Positions 30,368 through 39,367 of a DNA stretch of 64,000 nt are shown piece after piece. Where the stretch lies: assembly GCA_000421085.1 (NCBI GenBank), contig ATWE01000002.1, positions 310,001 through 374,000 on the forward strand, read 5' to 3'. Position numbers and translations under genes: made by a program. The notes under the pieces were generated by a model, which was not told the DNA's origin, made no database searches, and saw nothing but the letters and a program-made list of their open reading frames with translations. Numbering within the stretch: the stretch's first letter is position 1; every line of letters begins with the position of its first letter. The DNA is from Ensifer sp. USDA 6670. Lineage in GTDB: Bacteria > Pseudomonadota > Alphaproteobacteria > Rhizobiales > Rhizobiaceae.

Positions 30368-30970
30368 ATGAACTCAGTCGCACCGCCGCTCTATGCGCGC
30401 GCCATCGTCTCTCTCTCCGAAGCCATGCTCGCCCTCGAAAAGCGCGCCGTCGCCGGATTGATGTGCGTGCTTCTCGCGCTCATCCTCCTGAACGTCGTCA
30501 CCCGCTACAGCGGACATCCGCTCTATTGGGTCGATGAATCGGCCGTATACGCCATGGTCTGGCTCGCCTTCCTCGGAGGCTCGGCGCTGACGCGTCTCAG
30601 ACTTGATTTCGCCGTGACGCTGCTGACGGATTACCTGCCGCCCGCGGCGGCGCGCTGGATGCGCGCGGCATCGACACTGCTCGTCCTCCTGTTCGCCCTG
30701 GCGCTTGCGGCATTCTGCTGGATGTGGATGGACCCCGTCGGCATCATCCGGGCCGGCTTCGACGCGAAGGCCTTCGCGGCTGCGAGCTTCAACTTTCTCT
30801 ATACCGAGCGCAGCCAGACGTTGAATTGGCCAATCTGGGCGATCAGCCTCGTCATTCCCCTTTTCGCCGTGACCATGACTGTCCATTGCGCCGCCAATCT
30901 CGTCGAAGACCTGGGTCTGTCGCCTCAGCGTGAGCGCCACGAACTTTCGAGCGCCGAGGGAGTGAACTGA
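30368..30970 (+). CDS. TRAP transporter small permease, DctQ family
   Basis: 200 residues, four hydrophobic segments. Family features: LNVVTRYSGHPLYWVDESAVYAM-like region (split as LNVVTRY and YWVDESAVYA), and FLGGSALTRLRLDFAV. It partners with the DctM subunit at 30970, with which it shares one base (TGATG). Substrate unknown, probably an organic acid. Confidence 0.93.
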   Translation: MNSVAPPLYARAIVSLSEAMLALEKRAVAGLMCVLLALILLNVVTRYSGHPLYWVDESAVYAMVWLAFLGGSALTRLRLDFAVTLLTDYLPPAAARWMRAASTLLVLLFALALAAFCWMWMDPVGIIRAGFDAKAFAAASFNFLYTERSQTLNWPIWAISLVIPLFAVTMTVHCAANLVEDLGLSPQRERHELSSAEGVN

Positions 30971-32235
30971 TGGTCACCACCGCCGCCTTCCTCGCCTTCA
31001 TGCTCGTCGGCGTTCCGATCGGCGTCTGCCTCTGCCTCGGCAGCATCGTCTACATCTTCGCCTCCGGGAATCCCCTGCTGTTCCAGAGCTTTCCGACGCA
31101 GCTCTTCGGCGGCGTCGACAATTACGGGCTGATTTCCATTCCGCTCTTCGTGCTGATCGGCGAGATCATGAACGGCGGCGGCATCACCCGGCGCATCATC
31201 GACATGACGATGGCTTTCGTCGGTGCGATGCGCGGTGGGCTTGCCTATGTCAACCTGCTCGCCAACATGTTCGTCGCCTCGATACTCGGCTCGGCCACCG
31301 CGCAGGTTGCCGTCATGGCGCAGATGATGGTGCCGGAGATGGAGAAGAAGGGCTATGACAAGACCTTCGCCGCCGGGCTCACCGCCTATTCGGGCATGCT
31401 CGGTCCCATTATCCCCCCGTCGATCATGTTCGTCGTCTACAGCGTGCTCGCGCAGGTTCCGGTGAGCGATATGCTGGCCGCAGGAATTGTGCCCGGAATT
31501 CTGCTGACCGTAGCCTTCTGCCTCGTCATCGCGGCGATGGGTTTCGTCTACAACTATCCGCGCGGCGAGCGCATGAAGCTCAGGGAGCGCGTCCGTATCG
31601 TGCTGGATGCGTTGCCGACGCTTCTCATCCCCTTCGTCATCGTCGGCTCGATCCTCTCCGGCCTCGCCAACGCGACGGAGGCCGCAGCAGTCGGAGCCGT
31701 TGCAGCGGTGCTCGTCGGCCGCTTCTGGATCGGCGAGCTCAAATTCTCCGATCTTCCTCGAATGATGCTGCGGGCCGGCATCTATTCGGCCGTGGTCCTC
31801 TTCCTCGTTGCGGCCGCCGCGGTCTTCTCCTGGGTACTCGTCTACGGCATGGTGCCGCAGCAGGTTGCCGGCTGGGTCCAGACCGTCGCCTCGGATCCGG
31901 TCACCTTCATGCTGCTCGTCAACGTGATCCTGCTCGTCATCGGCACAGTGATCGACGGCGCCCCCGGGCTCATCATGACGGTGCCCATCCTCCTGCCGAT
32001 CGCGACCGAGGTCTACGGCATCGACCCGATCCATTTCGGCGTCGTGGTGGTCGTCAACCTCGTCCTCGGCTTCCTCTCGCCGCCCGTCGGGCTCTGCTTC
32101 TTCGTGGCGGCCGCAGTGACCGGCGCAAAGCCCGGCAAGATGTTCCTGGTGACGCTGCCCTTCTTCTTCGTCTCCTGCCTCATGCTCGTGCTCCTGTCGC
32201 TCATTCCCTCGCTCTCGACCTTCTTCGCCCGATAA
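30970..32235 (+). CDS. TRAP transporter large permease, DctM family
   Basis: 421 residues, about 12 helices. DctM motifs: NYGLISIPLFVLIGEIMNGG, YSGMLGPIIPPSIMFVVYSV and HFGVVVVVNLVLGFLSPPVG. It is the ion-coupled membrane subunit, translationally coupled to DctQ and followed 28 bases later by the binding protein gene. Confidence 0.95.
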   Translation: MVTTAAFLAFMLVGVPIGVCLCLGSIVYIFASGNPLLFQSFPTQLFGGVDNYGLISIPLFVLIGEIMNGGGITRRIIDMTMAFVGAMRGGLAYVNLLANMFVASILGSATAQVAVMAQMMVPEMEKKGYDKTFAAGLTAYSGMLGPIIPPSIMFVVYSVLAQVPVSDMLAAGIVPGILLTVAFCLVIAAMGFVYNYPRGERMKLRERVRIVLDALPTLLIPFVIVGSILSGLANATEAAAVGAVAAVLVGRFWIGELKFSDLPRMMLRAGIYSAVVLFLVAAAAVFSWVLVYGMVPQQVAGWVQTVASDPVTFMLLVNVILLVIGTVIDGAPGLIMTVPILLPIATEVYGIDPIHFGVVVVVNLVLGFLSPPVGLCFFVAAAVTGAKPGKMFLVTLPFFFVSCLMLVLLSLIPSLSTFFAR

Positions 32236-32263
32236 CCACAACGAACCAGCCAGAGGATCTTCC

Positions 32264-33259
32264 ATGACATTCTCCCGCAGAACCTTCCTTGGCGGCATGG
32301 CCGCCGGTGCAGCCCTCTCGCTTGCCACGCCGTCGCTCGTGCGCGCGCAGGAAACGCGTACCATGCGCCTCGGCATCGTCACGCCGCCGGGACATCCCTG
32401 GAACAATGCCGCACTCAAGGTGGGCGAAGCCCTCAAGGCAGAGACGAACGGCCGCCTGTCGATCTCGGTCTTTCCGGCCGGCCAGCTCGGCAACGAGGCG
32501 GCGATGCTGCAGCAGATGCAGAGCGGCGCGCTCGATCTCGGCTGGATCATGACCGCCGAACTCGGCTCGCGCATTCCCGCCGTTGCCGCGATCAACGCGC
32601 CCTGGGTCGTCGATTCGACCGCCAAGGTTGCCAAGCTCGTGCGCGAGCCAGTCGCCATGAAGCTCCTCGACGTTCTTCCGGCCGAGACCGGAACGGTCGG
32701 CCTTGCCTGGGGCATCACCACCATGCGCGTCGTCTTCTCGGCCAAGGAGATCGCCGGGCTCGACGACATCAACGGCATGAAGCTGCGCATCAACACGACG
32801 CCCGCCTATCGCGATTTCTACCAGCTCCTCGGCGCAGCGCCGACGCCGATCCCGACGCCGGCGGTCTTCGACGCCATGTCGAACGGCCAGGTGGACGGTC
32901 TGGAGGCGGACCTGGACTTCTCCTGGAACCAGCGCTTCGACAAGGTCTCCAAGACCATGCTGAAGATGAACGCCATCTTCATGCCCTGCGTAGCGCTGGC
33001 CTCCGGCCGCGTGTGGCAGACCCTTCCCGAAGCCGACCGGGAGATCATCGCCCGCCTCACCAAGGCAGCGCTTGACGAACAGATCGACGCAACCGTCGCC
33101 AACGAGCCGGCCCTCCTTGAAAAATTCGCCGGCGCAGGCATTCCGATCAAGGATGTCACCGTCGCCGACGCCGGACGGATCATCGCCGAATACGACAAGA
33201 TCTGGCTGCCGAAGGCACCGGTTCTTGCCGAACTTCGCAAGGTCGGCGCAACGCTCTGA
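32264..33259 (+). CDS. TRAP transporter solute-binding protein, DctP family, with Tat signal
   Basis: 331 residues. The N-terminus has a twin-arginine signal (SRRTFLGG) ending near LVRAQE; Tat export is less common than Sec for DctP proteins. DctP features include LRINTTPAYRDFYQLLGA (the Arg that contacts substrate carboxylate is expected here), PTPIPTPAVFDAMSNGQVDG and EADLDFSWNQRF. It feeds the DctQM pair upstream; substrate unknown. Confidence 0.94.
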   Translation: MTFSRRTFLGGMAAGAALSLATPSLVRAQETRTMRLGIVTPPGHPWNNAALKVGEALKAETNGRLSISVFPAGQLGNEAAMLQQMQSGALDLGWIMTAELGSRIPAVAAINAPWVVDSTAKVAKLVREPVAMKLLDVLPAETGTVGLAWGITTMRVVFSAKEIAGLDDINGMKLRINTTPAYRDFYQLLGAAPTPIPTPAVFDAMSNGQVDGLEADLDFSWNQRFDKVSKTMLKMNAIFMPCVALASGRVWQTLPEADREIIARLTKAALDEQIDATVANEPALLEKFAGAGIPIKDVTVADAGRIIAEYDKIWLPKAPVLAELRKVGATL

Positions 33260-33265
33260 CGCTCT

Positions 33266-33303
33266 CCGATGGGCAGGGCGGCCTCCGCCGCCTTGCCCAT
33301 CGG
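33266..33303 (+). terminator. Strong hairpin after the first TRAP operon
   Basis: CCGATGGGCAGGGCGG pairs with CCGCCTTGCCCATCGG (one G-U) over a 6-base loop, seven bases after the binding-protein stop. It is followed by GGTTTGC rather than a long U-run. Likely the end of the TRAP operon. Confidence 0.7.
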
Positions 33304-33418
33304 GTTTGCGGGCAGCGCCGCCGGCCGAGCCCGCGTGGCGGGCAAATCGCCTTAATCTGCTTGCGCCCTGGCGCGCCGCAGGCCAAGAGAGCCTGAGGAG
33401 CTCCTGGGTGGTCCACAG

Positions 33419-34633
33419 ATGGAAAGAAAAGAAGTCGCAATTATCGGCGGCGGGCCCGCCGGTCTGATGGCCGCAGAAGTCTTGTCCCGCTCGGGCCACG
33501 CGGTGACCGTCTATGAGGCGATGCCGACCGCCGCGCGCAAATTCCTGCTCGCGGGAAAATCGGGCCTGAACATAACCCATTCCGAAGACTACCAGGACTT
33601 CGCGACGCGCTTCGGCGATGCCTCGGCAAGGCTGCGCCCGGTGCTCGATGCCTTTACCCCTCAGGACGTGCGCGCCTGGGCAGCCGGACTTGATGCCGAG
33701 ACCTTCGTCGGCTCTTCCGGCCGCGTGTTTCCTAAGGCTATGAAGGCCTCGCCGCTGCTGCGCGCCTGGCTCCGCCGGCTGGAGGCACAGGGCGTCCGGC
33801 TTCTGACCCGCCATCGCTGGCTGGGTTTCGCAGAGAACGGCTACATATTCGATACGCCGGAAGGGAAGACGGTCGTCCGTTGCGACGCGGCTCTCCTGGC
33901 GCTTGGCGGCGCAAGCTGGCCACGGCTCGGCTCCGACGCAGCCTGGATGCCGTTGCTGCGGGCAAGAGGCGTGCCGATCAGCGATTTTCGCCCCGCCAAT
34001 TGCGGTTTCGACGTCGCCTGGAGCCAGGCTTTCCGCGAGCGCTTTGCCGGGCAACCGCTGAAAGGCGTCACCGCCACATCCGATGCAGGTACGGTCCCGG
34101 GCGAATTCGTGGTGAGCCGCCACGGCATCGAAGGCAGCCTCGTCTACGCCCATGCGGGAAGCCTGCGCGACCGGCTGGACCGGGACGGCAAGGCGGCGCT
34201 CCTGCTCGACCTCACACCCGGCCGCACGATCGAAAGGCTCGCGCGGGATCTCGGACGGCAGAGCCGCAAGGCGAGCTTCTCCAACCGTTTGCGGAAGGGC
34301 GCGGGGCTTGACCCCGTCAAGGCGGCATTGCTGCGGGAACTCTCGCCGGACGCGGCCGGAGCCTCTCCGGAGCGACTCGCTGCTGCGATCAAGGCCTTGC
34401 CGGTGCCGGTGCTCGCAACGCGGCCGATCGCCGAAGCGATCTCATCGGCCGGCGGCATCCGGCTGGACGCCATCGATGACCGCTACATGCTGAAGCCGCT
34501 CCCCGGCCTCTTCGCCGCCGGAGAAATGCTCGATTGGGAGGCGCCGACCGGCGGCTATCTCCTCACCGCATGCCTCGCCATGGGCCGCGCCGCAGCGCGT
34601 GGCGTCGAGGCATGGCTCGCCGGCCAGCCTTGA
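33419..34633 (+). CDS. BaiN/HI0933-like flavoprotein (TIGR03862 type)
   Basis: 404 residues. An N-terminal FAD-binding fold (AIIGGGPAGLMAAEVLSRSG, residues 5-24), the family-typical AGKSGLNITHSED and VFPKAMKASPLLRAW, and a C-terminal FAD contact (KPLPGLFAAGEMLDWEAPTGGY). These NAD(P)/FAD-dependent oxidoreductases have poorly known physiological roles. A terminator and 160 bases separate it from the TRAP operon, so it is probably a separate unit. Its stop codon abuts a dispersed repeat. Confidence 0.9.
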   Translation: MERKEVAIIGGGPAGLMAAEVLSRSGHAVTVYEAMPTAARKFLLAGKSGLNITHSEDYQDFATRFGDASARLRPVLDAFTPQDVRAWAAGLDAETFVGSSGRVFPKAMKASPLLRAWLRRLEAQGVRLLTRHRWLGFAENGYIFDTPEGKTVVRCDAALLALGGASWPRLGSDAAWMPLLRARGVPISDFRPANCGFDVAWSQAFRERFAGQPLKGVTATSDAGTVPGEFVVSRHGIEGSLVYAHAGSLRDRLDRDGKAALLLDLTPGRTIERLARDLGRQSRKASFSNRLRKGAGLDPVKAALLRELSPDAAGASPERLAAAIKALPVPVLATRPIAEAISSAGGIRLDAIDDRYMLKPLPGLFAAGEMLDWEAPTGGYLLTACLAMGRAAARGVEAWLAGQP

Positions 34634-34706
34634 ACGGGATGATGAAAAGTGTGCGCGGTTTTCCGCCCACGTCCCGCGTCTCAACTTCTTGAAATCTCGT
34701 GATCTA
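34632..34706 (+). repeat. Rhizobial palindromic repeat, copy A
   Basis: Starts at the flavoprotein stop codon. ACGGGATGATGAAAAGTG, then TGCGCGGTTTTCCGCCCA, then GTCCCGCGT, then CTTGAAATCTCGTGATC. It aligns with the copies at 43935 and 59846 through the core GAAAAGTG(T/C)GC and CGGTTTTCCG. Confidence 0.75.
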
Positions 34707-34810
34707 GCCGGCGGCAGTTGACGTGATCGCGTGCAGGCGGCTGGCCGGCTCCAGGACCGTGCTCAAGTTTCCTCTCCTCAGCTTGCTCCATCGCACCAGA
34801 CAAATATCAG

Positions 34811-34846
34811 TACCGCTACGACAAATGCCATACCGCAACATTGACA
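34811..34846 (+). promoter_or_regulatory. Direct repeats and -35-like element before the polyol operon
   Basis: TACCGCTAC (34811-34819) and TACCGCAAC (34831-34839) lie 20 bases apart, two helical turns, directly before TTGACA (34841-34846). No convincing -10 follows at 17 bases. The layout suggests an activator binding upstream of the promoter; the SorC-DhaK fusion protein is the local candidate. Confidence 0.4.
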
Positions 34847-34913
34847 TATGACGGATGTGATGCGACAGATGTCGATATCGCAGAGAGGACTGCGGCGCAG
34901 ATGGGAGGCTTGA

Positions 34914-36392
34914 ATGCAACCGTTGCTCAAGGTGGAAGGCTTGAGAAAGTCGTTCGGCGGCGTGGCGGCGCTGCGTGACGGGCGCCTGGAATTGCAAGCC
35001 GGATCGGTGCATGCGCTTTGCGGCGGTAACGGCGCGGGAAAATCCACCTTTCTCTCCATCCTGATGGGCATCCACCAGCGCGACGGCGGCAAGATCTGGC
35101 TCCGCGGAAAGGAGGTGGATTACGGCACCCCGGCCGAAGCGCTTGCTTCGGGCATCGCCATCATCGAGCAGGAACTGAGCCCGGTCCCCTATATGACAGT
35201 GGCCGAGAATATTTTTCTGGGACGCGAGCCCGCCGGCCGATTCGGCGGCATCGATTTCAAAAAGATGAACCGCGATGCTCAGCAACTCCTCGACCGGCTG
35301 GAATTCGGAATTCGCGCCACCCAGACGATGGCGCAACTGTCGGTCGCGCAGATGCAGCTCGTCGAGATCGCCAAAGCGTTCAGCCATGAAGCGGAAGTGA
35401 TCTTCATGGACGAACCCACTTCGGCGATCGGCGAAAAGGAAGCGCAACACCTGTTTGCAGCGGTCGCTCGCCTCAAGGACGAGGGTAAAGGCGTGGTCTA
35501 CGTCTCGCACCGGCTGTCCGAAATCTTCCAGATCGCCGACACCTACACGGTCTTCCGCGACGGTGGCTATGTCGGGAGCGGCCCGCTCGCCGACATCGAC
35601 CGGCCGGGATTGATCCGCATGATCGTCGGCCGCGAACTCGGCGAGGAGTACATCAAGACGAATGAACCAACCGAGGCGATCGGGCTCGAAGTTTCGGGCC
35701 TCACCTTGCCGGGCAGGATCGAAGACATTTCCTTTTCCGTGCGCAAGGGCGAGATCTTCGGAATCTACGGGCTCATGGGGTCCGGCCGAACCGAGATCTT
35801 CAATTGCATCTTCGGCCTCGACCGGCCGAGCCGGGGCGAAATCAGGCTTGAGGGGCAACGCCTCACCGTCGCCAGGCCCGCCGACGCCATGGCGAACGGC
35901 ATCGCCTATGTGACCGAAGATCGCAAAGTGACGGGATTGAACCTCATCGAGAGCGTGCGCAGCAACATCTGCCTCGCCAGCCTGCCGGAAATGAGCCCGA
36001 ATTTCGTGATGAAACGCCGCGACGAGGCATCTGCCAGCGCCGAAATGATCGAGCGCTTCGGGATCAAGGCAGCACGCGACACGATGCCGGTGTCGGGACT
36101 CTCCGGTGGCAACCAGCAGAAGGTCGTGCTCGGCAAATGGTTCCTGCGAAAGCCCAGGCTCTTGCTGCTTGACGAACCGACCCGCGGCGTCGACGTCGGC
36201 GCGAAGCGAGAAATCTATCGCATCATCTGCGATTTCACTGCATCCGGCGGCACCGTCGTCATGATCTCGTCGGAAATCGACGAGGTGCTCGGCATGTCCG
36301 ACCGGATCCTCGTCATGCGCCAAGGCAAGTCCGCCGGCATTCATGAGCGGCGTGCAGCCGACGCCCAGACCCTCGTCCACCTTTCGGCCTGA
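34914..36392 (+). CDS. Sugar/polyol ABC transporter ATP-binding protein (RbsA/XylG type)
   Basis: 492 residues with two nucleotide-binding domains, as in RbsA and MglA. First half: Walker A GGNGAGKST, signature LSVAQMQLVEIAKAF, Walker B VIFMDEPTSAIG. Second half: degenerate P-loop GLMGSGRTE, signature LSGGNQQKVVLGKW, Walker B LLLLDEPTRGVDVG. Only the first site is expected to be fully hydrolytic in this family. It is the first gene of the polyol operon and works with the permease and binding protein that follow. Confidence 0.95.
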   Translation: MQPLLKVEGLRKSFGGVAALRDGRLELQAGSVHALCGGNGAGKSTFLSILMGIHQRDGGKIWLRGKEVDYGTPAEALASGIAIIEQELSPVPYMTVAENIFLGREPAGRFGGIDFKKMNRDAQQLLDRLEFGIRATQTMAQLSVAQMQLVEIAKAFSHEAEVIFMDEPTSAIGEKEAQHLFAAVARLKDEGKGVVYVSHRLSEIFQIADTYTVFRDGGYVGSGPLADIDRPGLIRMIVGRELGEEYIKTNEPTEAIGLEVSGLTLPGRIEDISFSVRKGEIFGIYGLMGSGRTEIFNCIFGLDRPSRGEIRLEGQRLTVARPADAMANGIAYVTEDRKVTGLNLIESVRSNICLASLPEMSPNFVMKRRDEASASAEMIERFGIKAARDTMPVSGLSGGNQQKVVLGKWFLRKPRLLLLDEPTRGVDVGAKREIYRIICDFTASGGTVVMISSEIDEVLGMSDRILVMRQGKSAGIHERRAADAQTLVHLSA

Positions 36393-36434
36393 GCAGCCCC
36401 GAGCAATTCCCGCGACAAGAGAGGCTTGAGAACC

Positions 36435-37439
36435 GTGTCCAACATCGAAAACAGATCGCCCAGCGCCTGGTTTGCCGCCGAAAATCGCGGCACGCTGATC
36501 CAGGAGTACGGCATCTTTCTCGCCTTCCTGCTGCTTGCCGTGATTCTCTCGTTTTCGAACAAATATTTTCTCACTCCGGGCAACATTTCGAACGTGCTGC
36601 TGCAGACGTCAATCAACGGCGTGCTGGCGATCGGCATGACATTCGTGATCCTGACGCGCGGCATCGATCTTTCGGTCGGCTCTGTCGTAGCGCTCGCCGG
36701 AATCATCAGTGCCAGCTTCGCGACGACTTCGGCGACGGCGGGCATCGCCGGCGCACCCTACCCGTTCCTTATTGCTCTCGCCGTGGGCATCTTGGTCGGT
36801 GTCGCTTGCGGCGTTCTTGTCGGGTTCATCGTCTCCCGTTTCGCGGTTCCCGCCTTCGTGGCGACGCTCGGGATGCTTTCGGCCGCGCGCGGCATGACGC
36901 TGATCTACGGCGGCGGCAAGCCCGTGCCCGGTCTGACGTCCGATTTCCGTTGGATCGGAACCGGGAGCGTTTTGGGGATACCCATGCCGGTCATCATCCT
37001 GGCGGTCGTCTTCCTCGTCTCCTGGTGGGTCCTCAACCGTACGCGCTTCGGTCGCTACATCTATGCAGTCGGCGGCAACCCGCACGCGGCCAAGACCTCC
37101 GGCATCGATGTGACCCGCATCCGCTTCCTTGTTTACGTGATCTCGGGTGGCCTGTCGGGACTGGCCGGCATGATCCTCTCTGCCCGTACCGGCTCCGCGC
37201 TGCCGCAGGCCGGCATCGCCTACGAACTCGATGCGATCGCCGCCGTCGTCATCGGCGGTACGAGCCTCTCCGGCGGAGTCGGCCGCATCACCGGCACCCT
37301 GATCGGCGCCCTGATCATCGGCGTGATGAACAATGGCCTCGATCTCATGGGAATCCAGTCCTACTACCAGCAGGTCCTCAAGGGCGCTCTCATTGTCGGC
37401 GCCGTGATGCTCGACCAGAAACGCAATCAGGGTCTCTGA
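36435..37439 (+). CDS. Sugar/polyol ABC transporter permease (RbsC type)
   Basis: 334 residues, eight to ten helices, BPD_transp_2 family. Motifs: MTFVILTRGIDLSVGSVVAL, GGNPHAAKTSGIDVTRIRF, AVVIGGTSLSGGVGRITGT. The GTG at 36435 is preferred to a TTG at 36426 since AGAGAGG is about ten bases upstream of the former. It pairs with the double-domain ATPase upstream. Confidence 0.93.
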   Translation: MSNIENRSPSAWFAAENRGTLIQEYGIFLAFLLLAVILSFSNKYFLTPGNISNVLLQTSINGVLAIGMTFVILTRGIDLSVGSVVALAGIISASFATTSATAGIAGAPYPFLIALAVGILVGVACGVLVGFIVSRFAVPAFVATLGMLSAARGMTLIYGGGKPVPGLTSDFRWIGTGSVLGIPMPVIILAVVFLVSWWVLNRTRFGRYIYAVGGNPHAAKTSGIDVTRIRFLVYVISGGLSGLAGMILSARTGSALPQAGIAYELDAIAAVVIGGTSLSGGVGRITGTLIGALIIGVMNNGLDLMGIQSYYQQVLKGALIVGAVMLDQKRNQGL

Positions 37440-37521
37440 CCCGGTCCGAATGGCCGCCGGCACGGCGTCCGTAAACGAACCCGCGCGCCATCAGGAACGC
37501 GGAATCCCGAAGGAGGAGTTG

Positions 37522-38508
37522 ATGAAGAAACTGATGATCGCCCTGGCTTCCGCCACGGCCCTTCTGGCGTCGTCGGCGCTCGCGCAGGAAAAGCTGAAGA
37601 TCGGTGCGGCGCCCTACGGCCTCAACGCCGAGTTCATGCAGATCTGGTCGGCAGCGCTCGAAGAGCACCCCGCCGTCAAGAACGGCGAAGTGGAACTGAC
37701 TGTCTTCGACGGCCGCTATGACGCGTTGGTCCAGCAGGAACAGTTCAACACGATGATCACGCAGCAGTTCAACGCGATCATCTTCGTGCCGATCGACATC
37801 GAGGCGGGCGCAACGGCGGTTCAGTCGGCGAGCGACGCCGGTATTCCGGTCGTTGGCTCCAATACGCGGGTCAATTCCGATCTGCTCAGCGCCTATGTCG
37901 GTTCCGACGATACGGTCTCCGGTTACATGGAGGCAAAGACGGTGCTCGACAAGATCGGCTGCAAGGGCAATGTCGTCATCCTCGAAGGTCCGATCGGCCA
38001 GTCGGCGCAGATCTCCCGCCTCGAAGGCAACAAGAAGGCGCTTGCCGAGTGCCCGGACGTCAAGGTCCTGGAGCAGCAGACCGCCAATTGGTCGCGCGCC
38101 GAAGCACAGACGCTGATGGAAAACTGGCTGACGTCGCATAAGGGCCAGATCAACGGCGTCATCGGTCAGAACGATGAAATGGCGCTCGGCGCGATCGAGG
38201 CGATCAAGTCCGCCGGTCTCGATGTGAACGACTTCGCGATAGCCGGGATCGACGGCGTAACCGATGCGCTGAACGCCGTGAAGGAAGGGACAATGACCTC
38301 GATCCTGCAGGACGCCCGCGCCCAGGCTCAGGGTGCGCTCGACCTCGCTATCTTCCATGCCCGCAAGGGCGACTACAAGCCGCAGTCCGACATTTGGGCG
38401 CAATATCCGGACATGCCGTTCAACGACGGCAAGGACAAGGAGTACAACGTTCCGTGGACGCCGGTGACGAGCGAGAACGTCGACAAACTTCTGGAAACTC
38501 GCAACTAG
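37522..38508 (+). CDS. Sugar/polyol ABC transporter substrate-binding protein (RbsB type)
   Basis: 328 residues. Sec signal peptide (1-21, ending LASSALAQE), then a type I periplasmic-binding fold: FNAIIFVPIDIEAGATAVQS, IPVVGSNTRVNSD, NGVIGQNDEMALGAIEAIKS. AGGAGGAG before ATG 37522 fixes the start. The dehydrogenase and kinases downstream make a four- or five-carbon polyol a likely ligand; that is inference. Confidence 0.93.
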   Translation: MKKLMIALASATALLASSALAQEKLKIGAAPYGLNAEFMQIWSAALEEHPAVKNGEVELTVFDGRYDALVQQEQFNTMITQQFNAIIFVPIDIEAGATAVQSASDAGIPVVGSNTRVNSDLLSAYVGSDDTVSGYMEAKTVLDKIGCKGNVVILEGPIGQSAQISRLEGNKKALAECPDVKVLEQQTANWSRAEAQTLMENWLTSHKGQINGVIGQNDEMALGAIEAIKSAGLDVNDFAIAGIDGVTDALNAVKEGTMTSILQDARAQAQGALDLAIFHARKGDYKPQSDIWAQYPDMPFNDGKDKEYNVPWTPVTSENVDKLLETRN

Positions 38509-38518
38509 CGTCAACATA

Positions 38519-38540
38519 GCGGGGCGGCACGCCGCCCCGC
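38519..38540 (+). terminator. Hairpin after the binding-protein gene
   Basis: GCGGGGCGG, loop CACG, CCGCCCCGC, 11 bases past the stop and 25 before the dehydrogenase start. Probably an attenuator or stabiliser inside the operon rather than its end. Confidence 0.55.
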
Positions 38541-38564
38541 CTCCGCAACGCCGAGGATCATCCC

Positions 38565-39338
38565 ATGACCGATACCAAGCCCCAGATTGATCTGAATTTT
38601 CCTCTGACCGGCAAGGTCGCCCTCGTCACCGGCGGCGCCTCCGGCATCGGCGCGGCAATCGCGTCGGCCTTTACGGCCAAGGGCGCGAAAGTCGCCGTCC
38701 TCGATATCAATGATGGCGTCGCCCGGATACAGGCAGAGGCGCTCGGCGGCGAGGCGAAACCGTTCGTCTGCGACGTTGCCGATGCGGCTTCGGTCGAGAG
38801 TGCCGTTTCCGCCGTGATCGCCGCTTATGGCCGCATCGATATCGCCGTCAACAGCGCAGGCGTCGCGATCCTGGCGCCGGCGGAAGATCTGTCGCTCGCC
38901 CAGTGGGACAAGACGATCGACATCAACCTCAAGGGCAGCTTTCTCGTCACCCAATCCGTCGGCCGCAGCATGATAAAGGCCGGCAATGGCGGTCGTATCA
39001 TTAATCTCGCTTCGCAAGCCGGCACGGTCGCGATCGAAGAACACGTCGCCTATTGCGCCTCGAAATTCGGGGTGATCGGCATGTCGAAGACCTTCGCTGC
39101 CGAATGGGGAAAGCACGGGATTACGGTCAACACGATCTCGCCGACGATCGTCCTCACCGAGCTTGGCAAAAAAGCCTGGGCCGGAGAGAAGGGCGAAGCG
39201 GCAAGGAAACGCATTCCATCGGGCCGCTTCGCCTATCCGGAAGAGATCGCGGCGGCGGCCGTGTTCCTCGCTTCGTCGGGTGCCGACATGATCAACGGCG
39301 CCGATCTCATCGTCGATGGCGGCTATACTATCCTCTGA
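38565..39338 (+). CDS. SDR polyol dehydrogenase, GolD/DthD-like
   Basis: 257 residues, classical short-chain dehydrogenase: cofactor motif TGGASGIG (22-29), NSAG (96-99), catalytic Ser150, Tyr163 and Lys167 (YCASK). The C-terminal part (ISPTIVLTELGKKAWAGEKG, GRFAYPEEIAAAAVFLASSG) closely resembles the Listeria GolD and mycobacterial DthD group, which oxidise D-arabitol or D-threitol. Asp47 after the second strand suggests NAD+ rather than NADP+. It should convert an imported polyol to a ketose that the neighbouring DhaK/DhaL proteins phosphorylate. Confidence 0.92.
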   Translation: MTDTKPQIDLNFPLTGKVALVTGGASGIGAAIASAFTAKGAKVAVLDINDGVARIQAEALGGEAKPFVCDVADAASVESAVSAVIAAYGRIDIAVNSAGVAILAPAEDLSLAQWDKTIDINLKGSFLVTQSVGRSMIKAGNGGRIINLASQAGTVAIEEHVAYCASKFGVIGMSKTFAAEWGKHGITVNTISPTIVLTELGKKAWAGEKGEAARKRIPSGRFAYPEEIAAAAVFLASSGADMINGADLIVDGGYTIL

Positions 39339-39367
39339 TTGCGACGCCTTATTTTACAGGAGACCCC

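Noticed and set aside
30925-34153. Very long open frames on the minus strand opposite the TRAP genes and the flavoprotein (for example 30925-32796 and 32201-34153)
   Set aside because: They mirror well-recognised genes on the plus strand, have low-complexity Asp/Arg/Gly-rich translations and no domain motifs. Long antisense frames are expected at this base composition.
34704-36380. 558-codon minus-strand frame opposite the RbsA-type gene
   Set aside because: The plus strand codes for a protein with all ABC motifs; the antisense translation has no recognisable features.
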